A stretch of 64,000 nt of DNA from positions 4,639,169 to 4,703,168 of the forward strand of contig CAIIXF020000010.1 in the NCBI GenBank assembly GCA_903813345.2. The letters are read 5' to 3'. Position numbers and translations under genes: made by a program. The notes below the pieces were generated by a model that worked only from the letters and a program-made list of their open reading frames with translations, was not told the DNA's origin and did not search any database. Of this stretch, positions 25,319 through 38,400 are shown piece after piece (the first letter of the stretch is position 1; every line of letters begins with the position of its first letter). This stretch comes from Owenia fusiformis. Taxonomy: Eukaryota; Annelida; Polychaeta; Sabellida; Oweniidae.

Positions 25319-26979
25319 CAGGCCCGTAAGACACTTTTCTCCAAGGGGGGTGCGGTTTTTAGCTTACTAAAGAGAATGTAAAATTATCAATTTTTTTCCA
25401 ATTGTTTGGTGGGGGGTGTGAGGAGTAGTCCACTCCCCCTAGAAAATTTTACAGTTTTGAGATGCTATTTGGTGCTTTCTGGGCACTTTCAAAGTGTAAG
25501 TTTCTAAGTAGTACGCCACCACCACAAGAATAAGAGTTGAGTGAATAAAAAACCGAACATTCTGGGGGGTCTGGGGAAAATTTTGAAATTTGGTTGTATT
25601 TGGAGCGACTTTGCAACCATCTGGTACGCCTGTGCGTTATGAGTCAATAAGAAAAATGTAAATTCTTTTGGGGGTGTCAAAGAGGATGAGAGGGTGAAGT
25701 GGGGTGGGGTGCCAGTAGGGGAGCAAGGGGTTGTCCCCCAGAAACATTGACCATATCAAGGTGCTATTTGATGATGTCTGGGCACTTAAAAAATGTCTGA
25801 GACAATACATGAAATTCAGAATATTTTATTTTGTTTTGTGGGGGATGTGAGGGGTGGCTAACTCTCCTAGAAAATTTTACAATTTAGAGATGATATTTGG
25901 TGCATCTGGGCACTTTTAAAGGTATTAGTCAATAAAAACATTGAAAAACAATCACAATTTTTTCAAATTTTGGGGGTGTCAAAGGGGGGGGGGGAGGGGT
26001 GCCAGAGGGGGTGGGGGGTGGGGCTGTTGTGCCAGAGGGGGAGCAAGTGTTTGTCCCCCATATCAAAATTTACAACATCAAGGTGCTATTCGATGAAGTT
26101 TGGGCACTTTAAAAGTGTCTGTGCCTAAAAGCGCATATTTCCCAAGAAAATTTTACAATTTTAAGATGCTATTTGGTGCTTTCTGGGCACTTTCAAAATG
26201 TACGAGTCAATAAAAAAATTTGAAAAATCTCAATTTTTTATTTGGGGGGGGGGTGTTAAGGGGGGGGGGGCTGCCAGAGGGGGAGGTGGAGTGAGGATGC
26301 CAGAGGGCGAGTAAGTGTTAGTCTTCCAGAATCATTAACTTTATCAAGGAGCTATTTGATGATGTTTGGGCAATTTAAAAGTGTCTGAGACAATACATAA
26401 AACAAATTCAGAACTTTTTCATTGTTTTGTTTGGGGAGTGAGGGGTGGCCCACTCCCCCTAAAAAATTTTACAATTTTACGACGCTATTTGGTGCTTTCT
26501 GGGCATTTTCAAATTGTATGAGTCAATTAAAGAATTTGAGAAAATCACAATTTTTTTTTTGGGGGGTGTCAAGGGGGGGGGGGGGCGCCAGAGGGGGGGG
26601 TTGTGCAAGATGCAAGAGGGCCAGTCCAAGATGCAAGAGGGCAAGTCCCCCAGAAACACTAACTATATCAAGGAGCTATTTGATGATGTCTGGGCACTTT
26701 AAAAGTGTCTGAGACAAAACACTAAAATAAATTTAGAACTTTTCCATTGTTTTGTGGGGGGTGTGAGGGGTGGCCAATACCCCTAGAAAATTTTACACTT
26801 TTAAGATGCTATTTGGTGCTTTCTGGGTACTTTCAAAGTATATGAGTCAATGAAAAAAAATTACAAGAAAAAATATTTTTCAAAAAAAATTTTTTTTAAT
26901 TTTTTTTTTCAAATTTATTTTGGGGGTAACAAAGGGGGGTGCGGTCGCACCCATCGCACCCCCCCATCTGACGGCCCTG
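25319..26979. mobile_element. G-rich non-autonomous transposon, copy 1 (1.66 kb)
   Basis: The ends CAGGCCCGTAAG and, inverted, CAGGGCCGTCAG are short terminal inverted repeats, flanked by an exact 5-bp duplication AATAT (25314-25318 and 26980-26984). The interior is built of about five imperfect units of roughly 300 bases. Each has 'actccccctagaaaatttta', 'gatgctatttggtgctttct', a long G run, 'gccagaggggga' and 'tgtcccccagaaac'. Open frames inside are low-complexity by-products. A second copy lies at 35664-37008. No transposase. Confidence 0.8.
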
Positions 26980-26984
26980 AATAT

Positions 26985-29650
26985 GTAAACAAAGCAATGT
27001 GTTTTCCCAACTGATATTCTGTACTAAAAATCATTGATTTTGTAAAATAAGATGCTGTTGTAAGAAGTTTTGGTTTGATCTGATTAGGTCAGAATTGTCT
27101 GTCTGACAATATGTCTGAAATGCCAAGAGAAACACATTAACCTATCATCAGATGTGATTATGATTATGTGACAATGTAATATATGCCCACAAGATAATCT
27201 GCAACAAGACATTAACAACAATCGTTACACAGAATTAGAGAGTGAAATCTTATCTAAGTGTTGCATTATTCACTGCCATAGCAACTAATATTGCCAAAAA
27301 GCTAAATATGTCAATAACGTGCCTATAGGTGATTACTGCAAGAATTTCGAGTCAGTCTGACCATGCCAGGTTTCAAGTAATCACAATGCAACAAATGATT
27401 CGAGTGTTTTAAGTTTGATAGTTTGCTGCCATAGTAACAGATTAGTCCAAAAGCTGAACATTCAAATTTTTCACTGATTTTCAAACAAGTGGAAAATCAA
27501 ACCTTACACACTGTTTACTGTATTATAAATATACCTTTAAAATATAGCAGACTAAAATATGGCAAAATAGATTAGATGCGAGTAGAAATAATCTTGATTT
27601 ACGTCATTAAATATTACATTTAGAAATATGGTCTTGAAATCACAAAACGTAAAATATCTTTTCTTGTATTGGACAGATAATATTTTCCTTTACTGGACAC
27701 ATTTTAATTTGCCAAACTATTAGATACATATAAGAGGGATCTGGAAATTGAATCACTAAAACAGATGTAATTTAAGTTAAAGTGAACTTTCGACAATACC
27801 CACCATGCTATCTGACCCGAATGAGCCACCTGGTGGTGAAACTGGTAACTACCTACTCTATACATTGATTACAAGGTACTCAATCAGTTTTTAAATGTCA
27901 GAAACAACATGATTAAATTTTCATTAACTTTGAAATTATTGTTGAACAGCTTTTCCTATATTCTACTTTGTCTATGTTTCTAATTCAGTATGTCTAGTGT
28001 TTTTCTTAAAATGAACATTGTGGCCATTCATATAGAGATGACTGGTGCTTAGGCAGTCAGTATGTACTGGCAAATGAACGTACCACGATAGCATAAGTAA
28101 GAGCCAGAACCATCAGTTTAAATTACTGAGAAATTGTTCAAGAATAGATGAGTTGGGCGAATCCATAAGCTTACTATGTAAGCAAAATATTTTAAAATGA
28201 CAAGCGTGTTACAGACCAATCATATGAAATAACAAGGCAAAAAAGCATTAATATAGTGGCCACCCATTTATTAGTTTCAGAAATAATCTTGAATAATCTT
28301 GATCATGTGATCATATCCTGCTATTTGATTGGATATTTGATGTCATCTGCCAAAACCCTGACTCTATAACTTATCAGTCAACAAAAAAATAAAAGTGAAA
28401 TACATGTTCACGTTATAATTTTGGGTGATGGGATACTATAAGACTCTGGTTAATACAGCTGTGTAAGTTTCAGTCTTCAAGAGGAGCTAACTGTAGATTG
28501 AGAATCAAATAAATAAAAATAGAAATAAAAAAGGTAACTTTATTTTTTGGATTCCTGTTTCTAGTCCTGTAATACCTATAAGGAAGTAGGAGTTTTGGAG
28601 AAACGTAATTCAAGTATGTGAGTCCACAGTCGGGTCCACAGTACGGAGCTTATTTTCAAGTAAGATATATTGTAACAGCAATATGGGTAACCATTTATTG
28701 GTTTAAATAAGGTGGAGGATAACCAAAAATAGCAAAAAAATTTCAAGATATCTTACAATGGTCAGTAAGGGCGGCTTGCCTTGTGAAAGATCTTGTAAAA
28801 AGAAAGTGATGAATATCAATGAATGAATTTTCACTTCAGGAAAAAAATCTCATCGATTTTGAAGTGAACTTTGAGACAATCTCTGCTAATCGAGAATCCA
28901 ATTGATATGCTCTAATTGTCAATATAAATACAATAGCCATTGTATGTTTTCAGTAAGCACTATATACCAACAGAAAGCAGTAGAATATTCCACTTTTTAT
29001 GTTAAAATAAAAATCCAATTTACCTTCGATCAAGCGACTGACTTCCGACTATCAATTAGGAATTGCGTTAATTATACGAACGACAAGAATGTTTGAATGT
29101 AGATATGTTCGGACTAAATATCCATTTATGTTTATTTCTTCTCAGTCAAAGTCAATAATTTTGAATATTAGCATCGTTAATTTATAAGAATATTTTTCAA
29201 TTTGTTATATTTTCAATTTCTTGGAGTCAATACTATAGGCTATTAACTATTAATAAATTTCCATATTTCTGTTTTCCTATGCAATGCTGTTCATTTATGC
29301 ATGAAAATTTTATTAATTCTCTTGAAAGCCTGACTTATGTCATGTATATGTAATTAATCTGTTTGTTTGTTTGTATCCTTTATAGCGTTATAATGCCGCT
29401 TATTGGTCACGTGTTACTGGTTATTCCCTTGTGCTTGCTCTTGATACTTATTCACTTGTTCTTTATCAAAAGTCTAAAATTCCTTATACTATTATATACA
29501 GTTTTTATATGTGCTCATTTAAAATCTCCTGGTTTGCCTAATACCCCATGTACGCTGTATCCATGAGTAATTTCGTCTGTCAGACCTTACTTTTATAATC
29601 AACAATAACTCAGTGCAAAGTTATAAGTATATATATTTGATATGTAAATG
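26985..29650. other. Non-coding stretch
   Basis: No supported gene. At 27805 a short ATG frame with good context (caccATGcta, 13 codons, then G|gtaact) could be a first exon but has nothing to connect to. Confidence 0.45.
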
Positions 29651-29860
29651 TATTATATAAGAGTATTACATACCTAGCGAAGCATTTGTATGGAAGTCAA
29701 TGGGAAAGTTAGCGAGCTATATCCACCGATATTGCCCGATTACCCCGATATAGCCCGCTTACCTCGTTTTGATATTAGATTTCTTTAATAACCATGATAA
29801 TATCATGACGTCACGTCATTGATACAAAGTAACCATGGGAACAAAGGCATGTAATACATC

Positions 29861-29973
29861 AGTTATGTCACTATGACATGAAATATGCCTTCGTTCTTGC
29901 CCAAATATAGAGCCTCCCAAGGTCGGCCTATATTGGGAGAACTCAGGCATATTTCACGTCATAGTGACATAAC
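29861..29973. repeat. Hairpin palindrome
   Basis: agttatgtcactatgacatg...aatatgcct pairs with aggcatatttcacgtcatagtgacataac across the centre cccaaggtcggcc. It belongs to a loose class of hairpins in this window with short GC-rich centres. Confidence 0.65.
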
Positions 29974-30133
29974 CTCTAATTATATATCTGCTTCAAATGG
30001 GCTTATTTGCGGGCTTATTTGCATCTTGCTGATTCAGTTGACATAAACCTGCTGCGGTACATTGACCGAGAAAAACACGAACATACCCAAATAGGAACGT
30101 TCGTATTTTAAACAGACTTTCTCCAGATGTCGT

Positions 30134-30442
30134 CAAGGAGGATTGGCTCCCAGAGTGCACCACCGATATTCTGTCCCATATATGGGTATGTCGTAATACA
30201 AAATTCGAATATATTCAAACAGCCGCCATTTTGTTCACTTCAACATTTAAATCGTGAATTTTGGTCTTATTTCCAAACGAAAAATTCCAAAACTCACAAG
30301 AAACGATCGAGATATTGGTTCGAATCTTTTGAACTGTTTATTTTGAATTTATAGTCGGTTTTAATTTCAGAAAATAACGACATTTCGACGTTTTCATTGT
30401 TGGAAAATATCGAGTTTCGATCCTGGGAGCCAATCCTCCTTG
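30134..30442. mobile_element. 309-bp MITE with 9-bp target duplication, Mutator-like
   Basis: The ends CAAGGAGGATTGGCTCCCAG and its exact inverse (30423-30442) are 20-bp perfect terminal repeats. The flanks agatgtcgt (30125-30133 and 30443-30451) are identical. A 9-bp duplication is characteristic of MULEs, though short TIRs are also seen in other groups. A second, reversed copy is at 43569-44654. Confidence 0.78.
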
Positions 30443-31450
30443 AGATGTCGTAAAATCAGATCAATCAATGATTGACAGAATGACTGATGTGGTCGTATTC
30501 GTCGTATATTAGCAGTTATGAGGCCCAAAAAGCAGGTAAGTGTTGTATATAAAACAAAATAACTTATTCAAGTATAGTTAAGATAATTAAAGTGGAAATG
30601 ATGCAGTATTAACATGTATCATGAAAAATTGGATATAATGAAGACATTTTCTGAACTCACACACTGACACAAGCTGAATCGAAAGTGAAAGTAGTTTATT
30701 TGCATGATTTTGTTCTTGTTGTATGCTTTGCTTTTTGAGTTATATTTTATACACTTCACACATCTGCTATCTTCTCCTTGACTAATAAACTTAATTTTCA
30801 GTTTAGATTCATAAAAATGACTATATCTAGACCTCATCTGTTTGTCAGTTCATCTGGAAAATAGTCATATAAATCCGACCGTTGCCATGCTGTTTTTCGA
30901 TGTTCCTTGTTCTTATTTGGATATTTATTTTTTATCATTTTCTTTGCATACACGGTCGTAGATATTATATGGAACAAATTGCAGGAAACGCTTTCCTGGC
31001 CTCTCTGGGTAACCACACCAACCAAAGTCACACAAATTATCGATTTATTATTTTGGTCCAACATCAAAGTGTTAAATCTTACCTTAGACACGTAGAACGA
31101 TTGATAATTCACGAAATATAATCAACTGAAGTACATTTTCATAATCGCCCTCAATGTTGCTAAATGTTGTTTCCGTTAGTCGAAATGTAAATTTGGATCA
31201 GAACGGAATCATAATTATTTGTTACACAGAGATTCAAAAGCTGTTCTCTCATACTACTTACTTTTCTCATTTCTGAAACGATAACTTTTCCACATTACTT
31301 TCCTTCTTTTAACAACACTGCTTTTCTTCCATCTGAATCTTCGTGTAACAAATACTTATGATTTCGTTTTGATATAGTTTTTTCTAGACTATAGATTAAC
31401 CCAGAAGTGACCTTGGTAGGCGATAATGAGAAAATTTTAAAATTCAAGCA

Positions 31451-32546
31451 TATAGTACCCCAGACAGGTTGTATGATGCAGCCGTATTTTTACTCCATAT
31501 TTTCAATATAACAACCATTCTTATTAAAATTTTCAAGATTTATTCTAAAGACAATTTCCAACATGGAAAATAAATATTTTATCAAAATTTCCAATTTTAT
31601 GATTTTGACGGGCTTTTTTCAAAAACACTACATTGTCAATAAAAAACAGGTTTTTGCAATTGAACTTATAACGTCATTTCAAATATTGTCTGGCTATTGA
31701 ATTTCCAGCCGCTTAAAGTCTTTCCAGATATATCTGTTGCCATATTAATAATTATGGCTGATTATTGTTATTTACCTGAGTCATATTCAATATTATTACA
31801 GTGCATTAGGCCAATAAAAACTTGTTGCTCTGGGTATCGTTTTGTGAAGCGTTCCCTAGATTGAGCCCAGATAGAGGAGGTCAATCTTCTTGTCCACAGA
31901 CATGAGTTCAACCTGGTCACTGTTCAATACTGTCGAAAATGAACTAAAACATTACGAATCTCCTATTTGAAGTATTCTTGGCATTAGATCCTTCAGAGAT
32001 GTTAATACAGCTGTGTCATATTTTATCATGAAATTGTCAGGGAGACCTGACATTTTAAAAGCATGGTACAATTTACGTGCCACGGGCTCGCATGCTGAGT
32101 GACGGTGGCAGAAAAATCCAGTGGAGAAAATGGTGTGTTTTCAGAGAAAACATGACCCAGAAGTTTTTCATTGGCCTAATGCACTGTAATAATATTAGGC
32201 CTATTGAATATGACTAAAATGAATAACAATAATCAGCCATAATTAATATGACATCAAATACATCTGGAAAGACTTTAGGCTGCCAAAAATTCAATAGCTA
32301 GACAATCTTTGAAATGACGTCAAAAGTTCAATTGCTCAAGCAAAAACCTGTATTTTATTGACAGTGTAGTGTTTTTGAAAAAAGCCCGTCAAAATCATAA
32401 AATTGGAAATTTTGATAAAATATTTATTTTCCATGTTGGAAATTGTCTCCAGAATAAAATATGAAAATTTCAATAAGAATGGTTGTTCTATTGCAAATAT
32501 AGAGTAAAAAAACGACTGCATCATACAACCTGTCCGGGGCACTATC
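31451..32546. repeat. Long foldback (arms ~380 bp)
   Basis: 31451-31824 and about 32161-32546 are diverged inverted copies. For example tagtaccccagacaggttgt pairs with acaacctgtccggggcacta, and gtgcattaggccaat with attggcctaatgcac. The spacer of about 335 bases carries no recognised gene. A 130-codon frame on the minus strand runs through the right arm and has no known domain. Confidence 0.8.
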
Positions 32547-32601
32547 AATATCACCGAGTAGATTAAAATGATATTCTGAAAAAAATCATAGGATGTTCTT
32601 A

Positions 32602-33050
32602 TTATCCTACACTTACAAGGAGTGTACTGAATGTATAATATCATTGCAAAATGAATTTCATGCCAAAAAGAGTCCATTTGGTGGGAAATCAACAAGCGGA
32701 GTATATCGTCCACATATATATCCTCCACCTATTGGGTTTTCCGGAGTATATCCTCCGCCCGGAGTATATTGTTACAATATCCTCCGGATATTCATTTTGC
32801 CAATAAATATCAAATTTACTTTTTCATGTTATTATTATACATTTAGTACACTAAGTGTAGGATAAAGCACTGTATTCCATACCTGATGAGGTTTCAGGGA
32901 CATATCAACCGGGAATATATTCCATATCCGGGCAAATATTTTTCGTATGTCCCGCTCCATCGGAGCTCCGGGACATATAAATCGTATGTCCCGCACAAGC
33001 CGTCCTCCGGGACATACGATGGCTGTATGTCCCGCCCCTGGAATTTACGT
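32602..33050. repeat. Cluster of nested short palindromes
   Basis: tatcctacacttacaaggag / cactaagtgtaggata (32602-32864) encloses several 'ggagtatat..atatcctcc' inversions. Next to it are four alternating cgtatgtcccg / cgggacatacg words (32940-33030). The neighbouring tgtattccatacctgatgag (about 32872) is repeated in reverse at 35051, linking this cluster with the hairpin at 35076. Confidence 0.6.
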
Positions 33051-33074
33051 CATAAATATTTCAGCGCACTGAAC

Positions 33075-34808
33075 CACGGGGTGCCATCGAATAATTTTGG
33101 CAACGTACCGGAGAACGACATTTTACTAAGAAATGGCAATAATTTAGCACAATATATTTTTAACTAGAGTTCTATTTTGATTTTGACAAAAGTAAGTATT
33201 CCATGCAATAACTATTTCATTCATGAGTTTGTAGGAATTCTGTTGGAACCCAGTTCTGATCAAGTACGAAGTTATTGAAATCGGCGCAGTCGGACTTTAC
33301 TCCCAAAGATGGTTTTTCGATTATAACTTTTTACAACATTTAAGTATAGACTTTTGAAAAAAGTACAGAATAGTCCTTATACTATTGAATAATTCTGTTA
33401 TTTCTGATTCACATGACTCTGATTTGTTTAATTAAAAAAAAAGTTTTAAAAATATTACTTAGGAACGTAACCGGAGCTGGGAACGTAACCGGAGCAGATC
33501 AGTTGAATTATATAATTTAAAAAAATACAATATATGATTTAAAGCATATTTATTATTTTCAAACACATATGAATGTTAAAATGAGCATTTATTACCCTTC
33601 ACTTACAGGAAAATCAATGCATGGCATTTAGTATAAATTAGAAATTAATTAGAAATTAGTATAACAGAGTGGGTTCTAATAGTTCGCTGAACAAATACAA
33701 TGGGTGAAATCAAATGGAATTATTTGCTTACTACATTTAATCACTTCATTCTCCATACAATGATTGTTCTATGTTTGATAGCCTTTCTAAGGTAAGTGCA
33801 CTTATGCATGGTAAATACCAAATTTAATTTTTCACAACGGATAATTTTTTTCTTTAAATAAAATGTAATAAATACGCATTCGAACAATCCCGTATGTTTT
33901 TAAATTAGTATATGTGCTTTAAATATGTAACGGGGCGAGTGTAAGGCCCGTGGGTGGCAAATAAAAGTAACAGATAACTAAAGTTAAAATATATAAAATA
34001 GTCTATTTCAAATAAACTTCAAACGTTCTCTGTACAATCTACATTATCATCTAACTCTAAGCAACTACTGAGGCTGGGCCAACACCCAAACTCAGCTCCA
34101 TGTGAGTGAATGCTATTATATGGAATACAAAAACAGTACGAAACAATCACACCATGAAAAGCTAAAAATTGCTTTAAATAAAGGAAGATAAAGTAGAAAG
34201 TATACAAAAGAATTGAAAACATTGGAATTAAATATTTGAAACACTGGTGTAAAGTAATGAAGGGACCTGTTAAAATGACATGGATGGGGATTGGTCAATA
34301 TGAAAAGTAGAAATATAAACAATGTGAAAATGACCATGTTACAAATCATATATTTTAATTTTTTTGATTAAATAATTCAACTAATCTGCTCCGGTTACGT
34401 TCCCAGCTCCGGTTACGTTCCTAAGTAATATTTTTAAAACTTTTTTTTTAATTAAACAAATCAGAGTCGTGTGAATCAGAAATAACAGAATTATTCAAAA
34501 GTATAAGGACTATTCTGTACTTTTTTCAAAAGTCTATACTTAAATGTTGTGAAAAGTTATAATCGAAAAACCATCTTTCGGAGTAAAGTCCGTCTGCGCC
34601 GATTTCAATAACTTCGTACTTGATCAGAACTGGGTTCCAACAGAATTCCTACAAACTCATGAATGAAATAGTTATTGCATGGAATACTTACTTTTGTCAA
34701 AATCAAAATAGAACTCTAGTTAAAAATATATTGTGCTAAATTATTGCCATTTCTTAGTAAAATGTCGTTCTCCGGTACGTTGCCAAAATTATTCGATGGC
34801 ACCCCGTG
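33075..34808. mobile_element. 1.73-kb element with 466-bp inverted arms and TGAAC duplication
   Basis: The ends CACGGGGTGCCATCGAATAA and its inverse are the tips of two inverted arms of about 466 bases (33075-33540 and 34343-34808, a few percent different). Exact TGAAC copies flank them (33070-33074 and 34809-34813). The spacer of about 800 bases encodes nothing recognised. Each arm carries the same short frame (contains GVPSNNFGNVPENDILLR), seen on opposite strands, which has no known family. CAC-initial ends with a 5-bp duplication are the Transib pattern; a transposase is absent. Confidence 0.72.
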
Positions 34809-35075
34809 TGAACTAAGCAAACGACAAAGATGGCAGAACGGAACAAAATGTAACATTTGAAACAAATGATGTTGATAGTTTCTAACACTGCAAATGAACA
34901 CACAACGAAGAAAACGCGTTTAGACGTCGGAGTACTCCACGATTACTTAGCTACTAAGGGTGAGCTTCGGCCATGCGAAAACATAGAACCAGAAGTTGAA
35001 TAAATATTTGTCAAGTTTTTTTGCTTATAAGCTTAGGCCTATTATTTAAAACCTCATCAGGTATGGAATACAACA

Positions 35076-35215
35076 GTTATGCACGGTCGGTTTGGATACA
35101 TGGAATATCCCTTGGGATATACAATACATCTTTCCTCGGTCCCTTCGGTCCCTCGGGAAGATATATTGTATATCCCTCGGGATATTCCCTGTATCCAAAA
35201 CCTCCCAGTGCATAA
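35076..35215. repeat. Hairpin palindrome with 'tcccttcggtc' centre
   Basis: The arms of about 64 bases contain ggaatatcccttgggatatac on the left and gtatatccctcgggatattcc on the right. Frames that open across it on both strands are side effects of the palindrome. Confidence 0.75.
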
Positions 35216-35302
35216 CCCCTATTTATCCCATGGTTGCAAGGATATAGATCGAATTTCACATGAAGATATATTTGATATGTGATTTGATATCATATTTTAG
35301 CA

Positions 35303-35395
35303 AAAAAATTCACAAACCATCGAATATCACTTTTAAACTATCTAATATCACGTCTTAAAAAGTGATATTCGATGGTTTGAAAAAAATTCTTTTTA
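35303..35395. repeat. Hairpin palindrome
   Basis: aaattcacaaaccatcgaatatcact pairs with agtgatattcgatggtttgaaaaaaatt. It lies inside a wider inverted pair, tttatcccatgg (35221) and cccatgggataaa (35537). Confidence 0.65.
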
Positions 35396-35663
35396 CATTT
35401 TTTAATTACATGTATTTTCAAAAATATTTTTTAAAAATTTCAAAATTTCAAAAAAAAATTTCAACATTTTTTCACATTTTTTTCAATTTTTTTTCTCAAA
35501 TTATATTTTTCAACTTTTTTTCGCTGATGATAATTTCCCATGGGATAAACGGACAATCCTGTGGTTTTTCAAAAATATCAATTATAACCCACTCGTGGAT
35601 ACAAATATGTTCACTCATACGCTGCGCTCACTCATGAAGATATCAATATCCACTCATGGATAT

Positions 35664-37008
35664 CAGGCCCGTAAGACACTTTTCTCCAAGGGGGGTGCGG
35701 TTTTTAGCTTACTAAAGAGAATATAAATTGTCAATTTTTTTGCAGCGTAAATCAAATCGCGTAAGTCAGAGGGGAGGGGGGGGCTCAGTTACTCCCTATA
35801 TTGGTTTGGAATTAACAAATGCAACTTCCAAAAGCTCCAATTGTTTTGTGGGATTGTGAGGAGTGGTCCACTCCCCCTAGAAAATTTTACAGTTTTGAGA
35901 TGCTATTTGGTGCTTTTCTGGGCACCTTCAAAGTGTAAGTTTCCAAGTAGTACGCCACCACCAGGGGAATAAGAGTTGAGTGAATAAAAAACCGAGCATT
36001 CAGGGGGGTCTGGGGGTTCTCCCCCATGAAAATTTTGAAATTTGGTTGTATTTGGAGCGAATTTGCAACCATCTGGTACGCCTGTGCGTTATGAGTCAAT
36101 AAGAAAAATGTGTATTTTTTTCAAATTCTTTTGGGGGTGTCAAAGTGGATGAGAGGGTGAAGTGGGGTGTGGTGCCAGTAGGGGAGCAAGGGGTTGTCCC
36201 CCAGAAACATTGACCATATCAAGGTGCTATTTGATGATGTCTGGGCACTTAAAAAATGTCTGAGACAATACTTGAAATTCAGAATATTTTCTTTTGTTTT
36301 GTGGGGGATGTGAGGGGTGGCTAACTCTCCTAGAAAATTTTACAATTTTGGTGCTTCTGGGCACTTTTAAAGTGTATTAGTCAATAAAAACATTGAAAAA
36401 CAATCACAATTTTTTTCAAATTTTGGGGGTGTCAAAGGGGGGGGGGGGTGCCAGAGGGGGAGGTGGGGCTGGGGTGCCAGAGGGGGAGCAAGTGTTTGTC
36501 CCCCATATCAAAATTTACAATATCAAGGTGCTATTCGATGAAGTTTGGGCACTTTAAAAGTGTCTGTGCCTAAAAGTGCCTAATTGTTTTGGGGGGGGGG
36601 GATTTTTTTTTTTGGGGGGGGTCAAGGGGGGGGGGGCGCCAGAGGGGGGGGGGTCTATGCAAGTGCAAGATGCAAGAGGGGGAGCAAGTCCCCCAGAAAC
36701 ACTAACTATATCAAGGAGCTATTTGATGATGTCTGGGCACTTTAAAAGTGTCTGAGACAAAACACTAAAATAAATTTAGAACTTTTCCATTGTTTTGTGG
36801 GGGTGTGAGGGGTGGCCAATACCCCTAGAAAATTTTACAATTTTAAGATGCTATTTGGTGCTTTCTGTGTACTTTCAAAGTGTATGAGTTAATGAAAAAA
36901 AAATAATAAAAAATATTTTTCAAAAAATATTTTTTCAAATTTTTTTTGGGGGTGACAAAGGGGGGGGGTGCGGTCGCACCCATCGCACCCCCCCATCTGA
37001 CGGCCCTG
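35664..37008. mobile_element. G-rich non-autonomous transposon, copy 2 (1.35 kb)
   Basis: Same ends as the 25319 copy (caggcccgtaagac ... gacggccctg), here flanked by an exact GATAT duplication (35659-35663 and 37009-37013). The sequence is highly similar to copy 1 over most of its length. It lacks one or more internal units but has about 90 bases near the left end (35740-35830) that copy 1 does not. No coding capacity. Confidence 0.8.
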
Positions 37009-37013
37009 GATAT

Positions 37014-38259
37014 CAATGATATTTTTTCAAAACCATAGGATATTCCTATAATATCCAATGTTTAACAGATTTTTGCTACCTGACTCAAAATGAGGCTTGC
37101 AATAAGAAGTTTGAAAAGTTTGATTTGAATCACTTTGATTTGAATCAATTTACTCATGATATGATTTTTATATGTATGGCATAACCTCTTTATATATTTT
37201 TATCCCATCAGGCAAATTCTACTTTGAGTTGTTTTTCTATTTCCTTTTGAAAGATATACCTTAACTTAGCACACCATTCCTTAATTAAGTTACTGTCTTC
37301 TAGAATTACCTTTATTCAGATGTTGAAATAAATTGATAAGTAAATTGATTTTGACGTAAATTTTCTCGCTCATTTTGTGTAAATTAGAGTTGTTCGGGTG
37401 AATAATCATGAGTTATTTCTTGTTTAATTAACTAGAAGATATACCTCCTTTCAGCTTGATCATAATCTAATAACATCATTCTAGAACTAAAGGGGCGTAA
37501 TCAATAACAATTCCAATTTTACAATTGGCAAAATGTAGAGCATTCACTTTGTACTGCTTACATTTACACTGTATTTCTGATATATTATACCTGTAGAACT
37601 AGAATTTTCTTAAAGATATAAGATTTTGAATGGTTGACAACCATAGCAGTTGGACTTATGAATATAATTGTTTCTGTTTCATGTTGACATTATAATTCAT
37701 AGGTTATTGTTATTTATTTCTATATAATTCAACATAATTATTTACATAGATTGCGAGGGGCTGAGGCTCACATTATAATTTCAATAATTTTTCCTGATGT
37801 TTTCATTTACTTTGCCCATTTCTCAGAAATTCTAATAATACCCTGTTGTTTTAAGCCACGTCTCTGTCTTCTCCGCCTTTTCCTTCAGGACAAGAGCTGT
37901 AATGTAACAGAGAGAGGTGCTATCAGTATCAGAATGATGAAACCGCTGATTTCATTTTAGCATGACTAAAATTACTAGATAGTAGAGTAGAGGTATTGTT
38001 TCGGAGGAATAATGTACCATATAAATCACAAGGCTTCTAATTTTGACTCTCATAGGACACTTATATATTGATGTATTGCAAAATCCTCTTCAGAGGCGGC
38101 AGTATTGTATTATTGGTTCCGATTAAGTTACCCCTGATGTACTTGTAATATAATTTTCTCTCTTGATTAAGTTAATCTGCTCAAATGACTGAACATCCTA
38201 GTGTTCTTCCGAATCATTCAGCTAATTATTATCACAGAATAATAGTAGAGCAAAATAAT
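37014..38259. other. Non-coding stretch
   Basis: No supported gene. The segment 37855-37930 resembles 21486-21556 (both contain 'ggacaagA..taacagagagag.tgctat.agtatcagaat'). The similarity is not preserved in reading frame, so it is treated as a dispersed repeat. Confidence 0.45.
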
Positions 38260-38400
38260 ATCATGGCATTTAAAGGTGTAGTCACCACCTATCATGGTAT
38301 TTAAAGGTGTAGTCACCAACTATCATGATATTTAAAGGTGAAGTCACCACCTATCATGATAATTAAAGGTATAGTCACCACCTATCATGATATTTAAAGG
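38260..38400. repeat. 31-bp satellite monomers (4.5 copies)
   Basis: atcatggcatttaaaggtgt + agtcaccacct repeats exactly every 31 bases (starts 38260, 38291, 38322, 38353, 38384). It is the simple form of the satellite at 39147-41035, now separated from it by an inserted element. Confidence 0.92.

Noticed and set aside
26422-26712. Gly/Pro-rich frames in the G-rich elements
   Set aside because: They are translations of G runs in internal repeats of the transposon, with no conservation between copies.
27805-27844. A 13-codon first exon with good ATG context and donor
   Set aside because: Too short and nothing recognisable to splice to.
30834-31112. 92-codon minus-strand frame
   Set aside because: No splice context, no domain and overlapping frames of similar length on the other strand.
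32886-33167. 93-codon plus-strand frame and its twin at 34716-34901 minus as genes
   Set aside because: The shared C-terminal peptide is identical because both frames end in the two inverted arms of one foldback element, and upstream parts are palindromic simple words.
35021-35282. Overlapping frames on both strands around 35.0-35.3 kb
   Set aside because: They are mirror readings of one hairpin (35076-35215).
25319-37008. The two G-rich blocks as a segmental duplication
   Set aside because: Flanks differ and each copy has its own 5-bp target duplication, so they are independent insertions.
37868-37960. A terminal exon after ttttccttcag reading DKSCNVTERGAISIRMMKPL
   Set aside because: The related sequence at 21500-21556 does not keep this frame and lacks the acceptor, so it behaves as a dispersed repeat rather than coding sequence.
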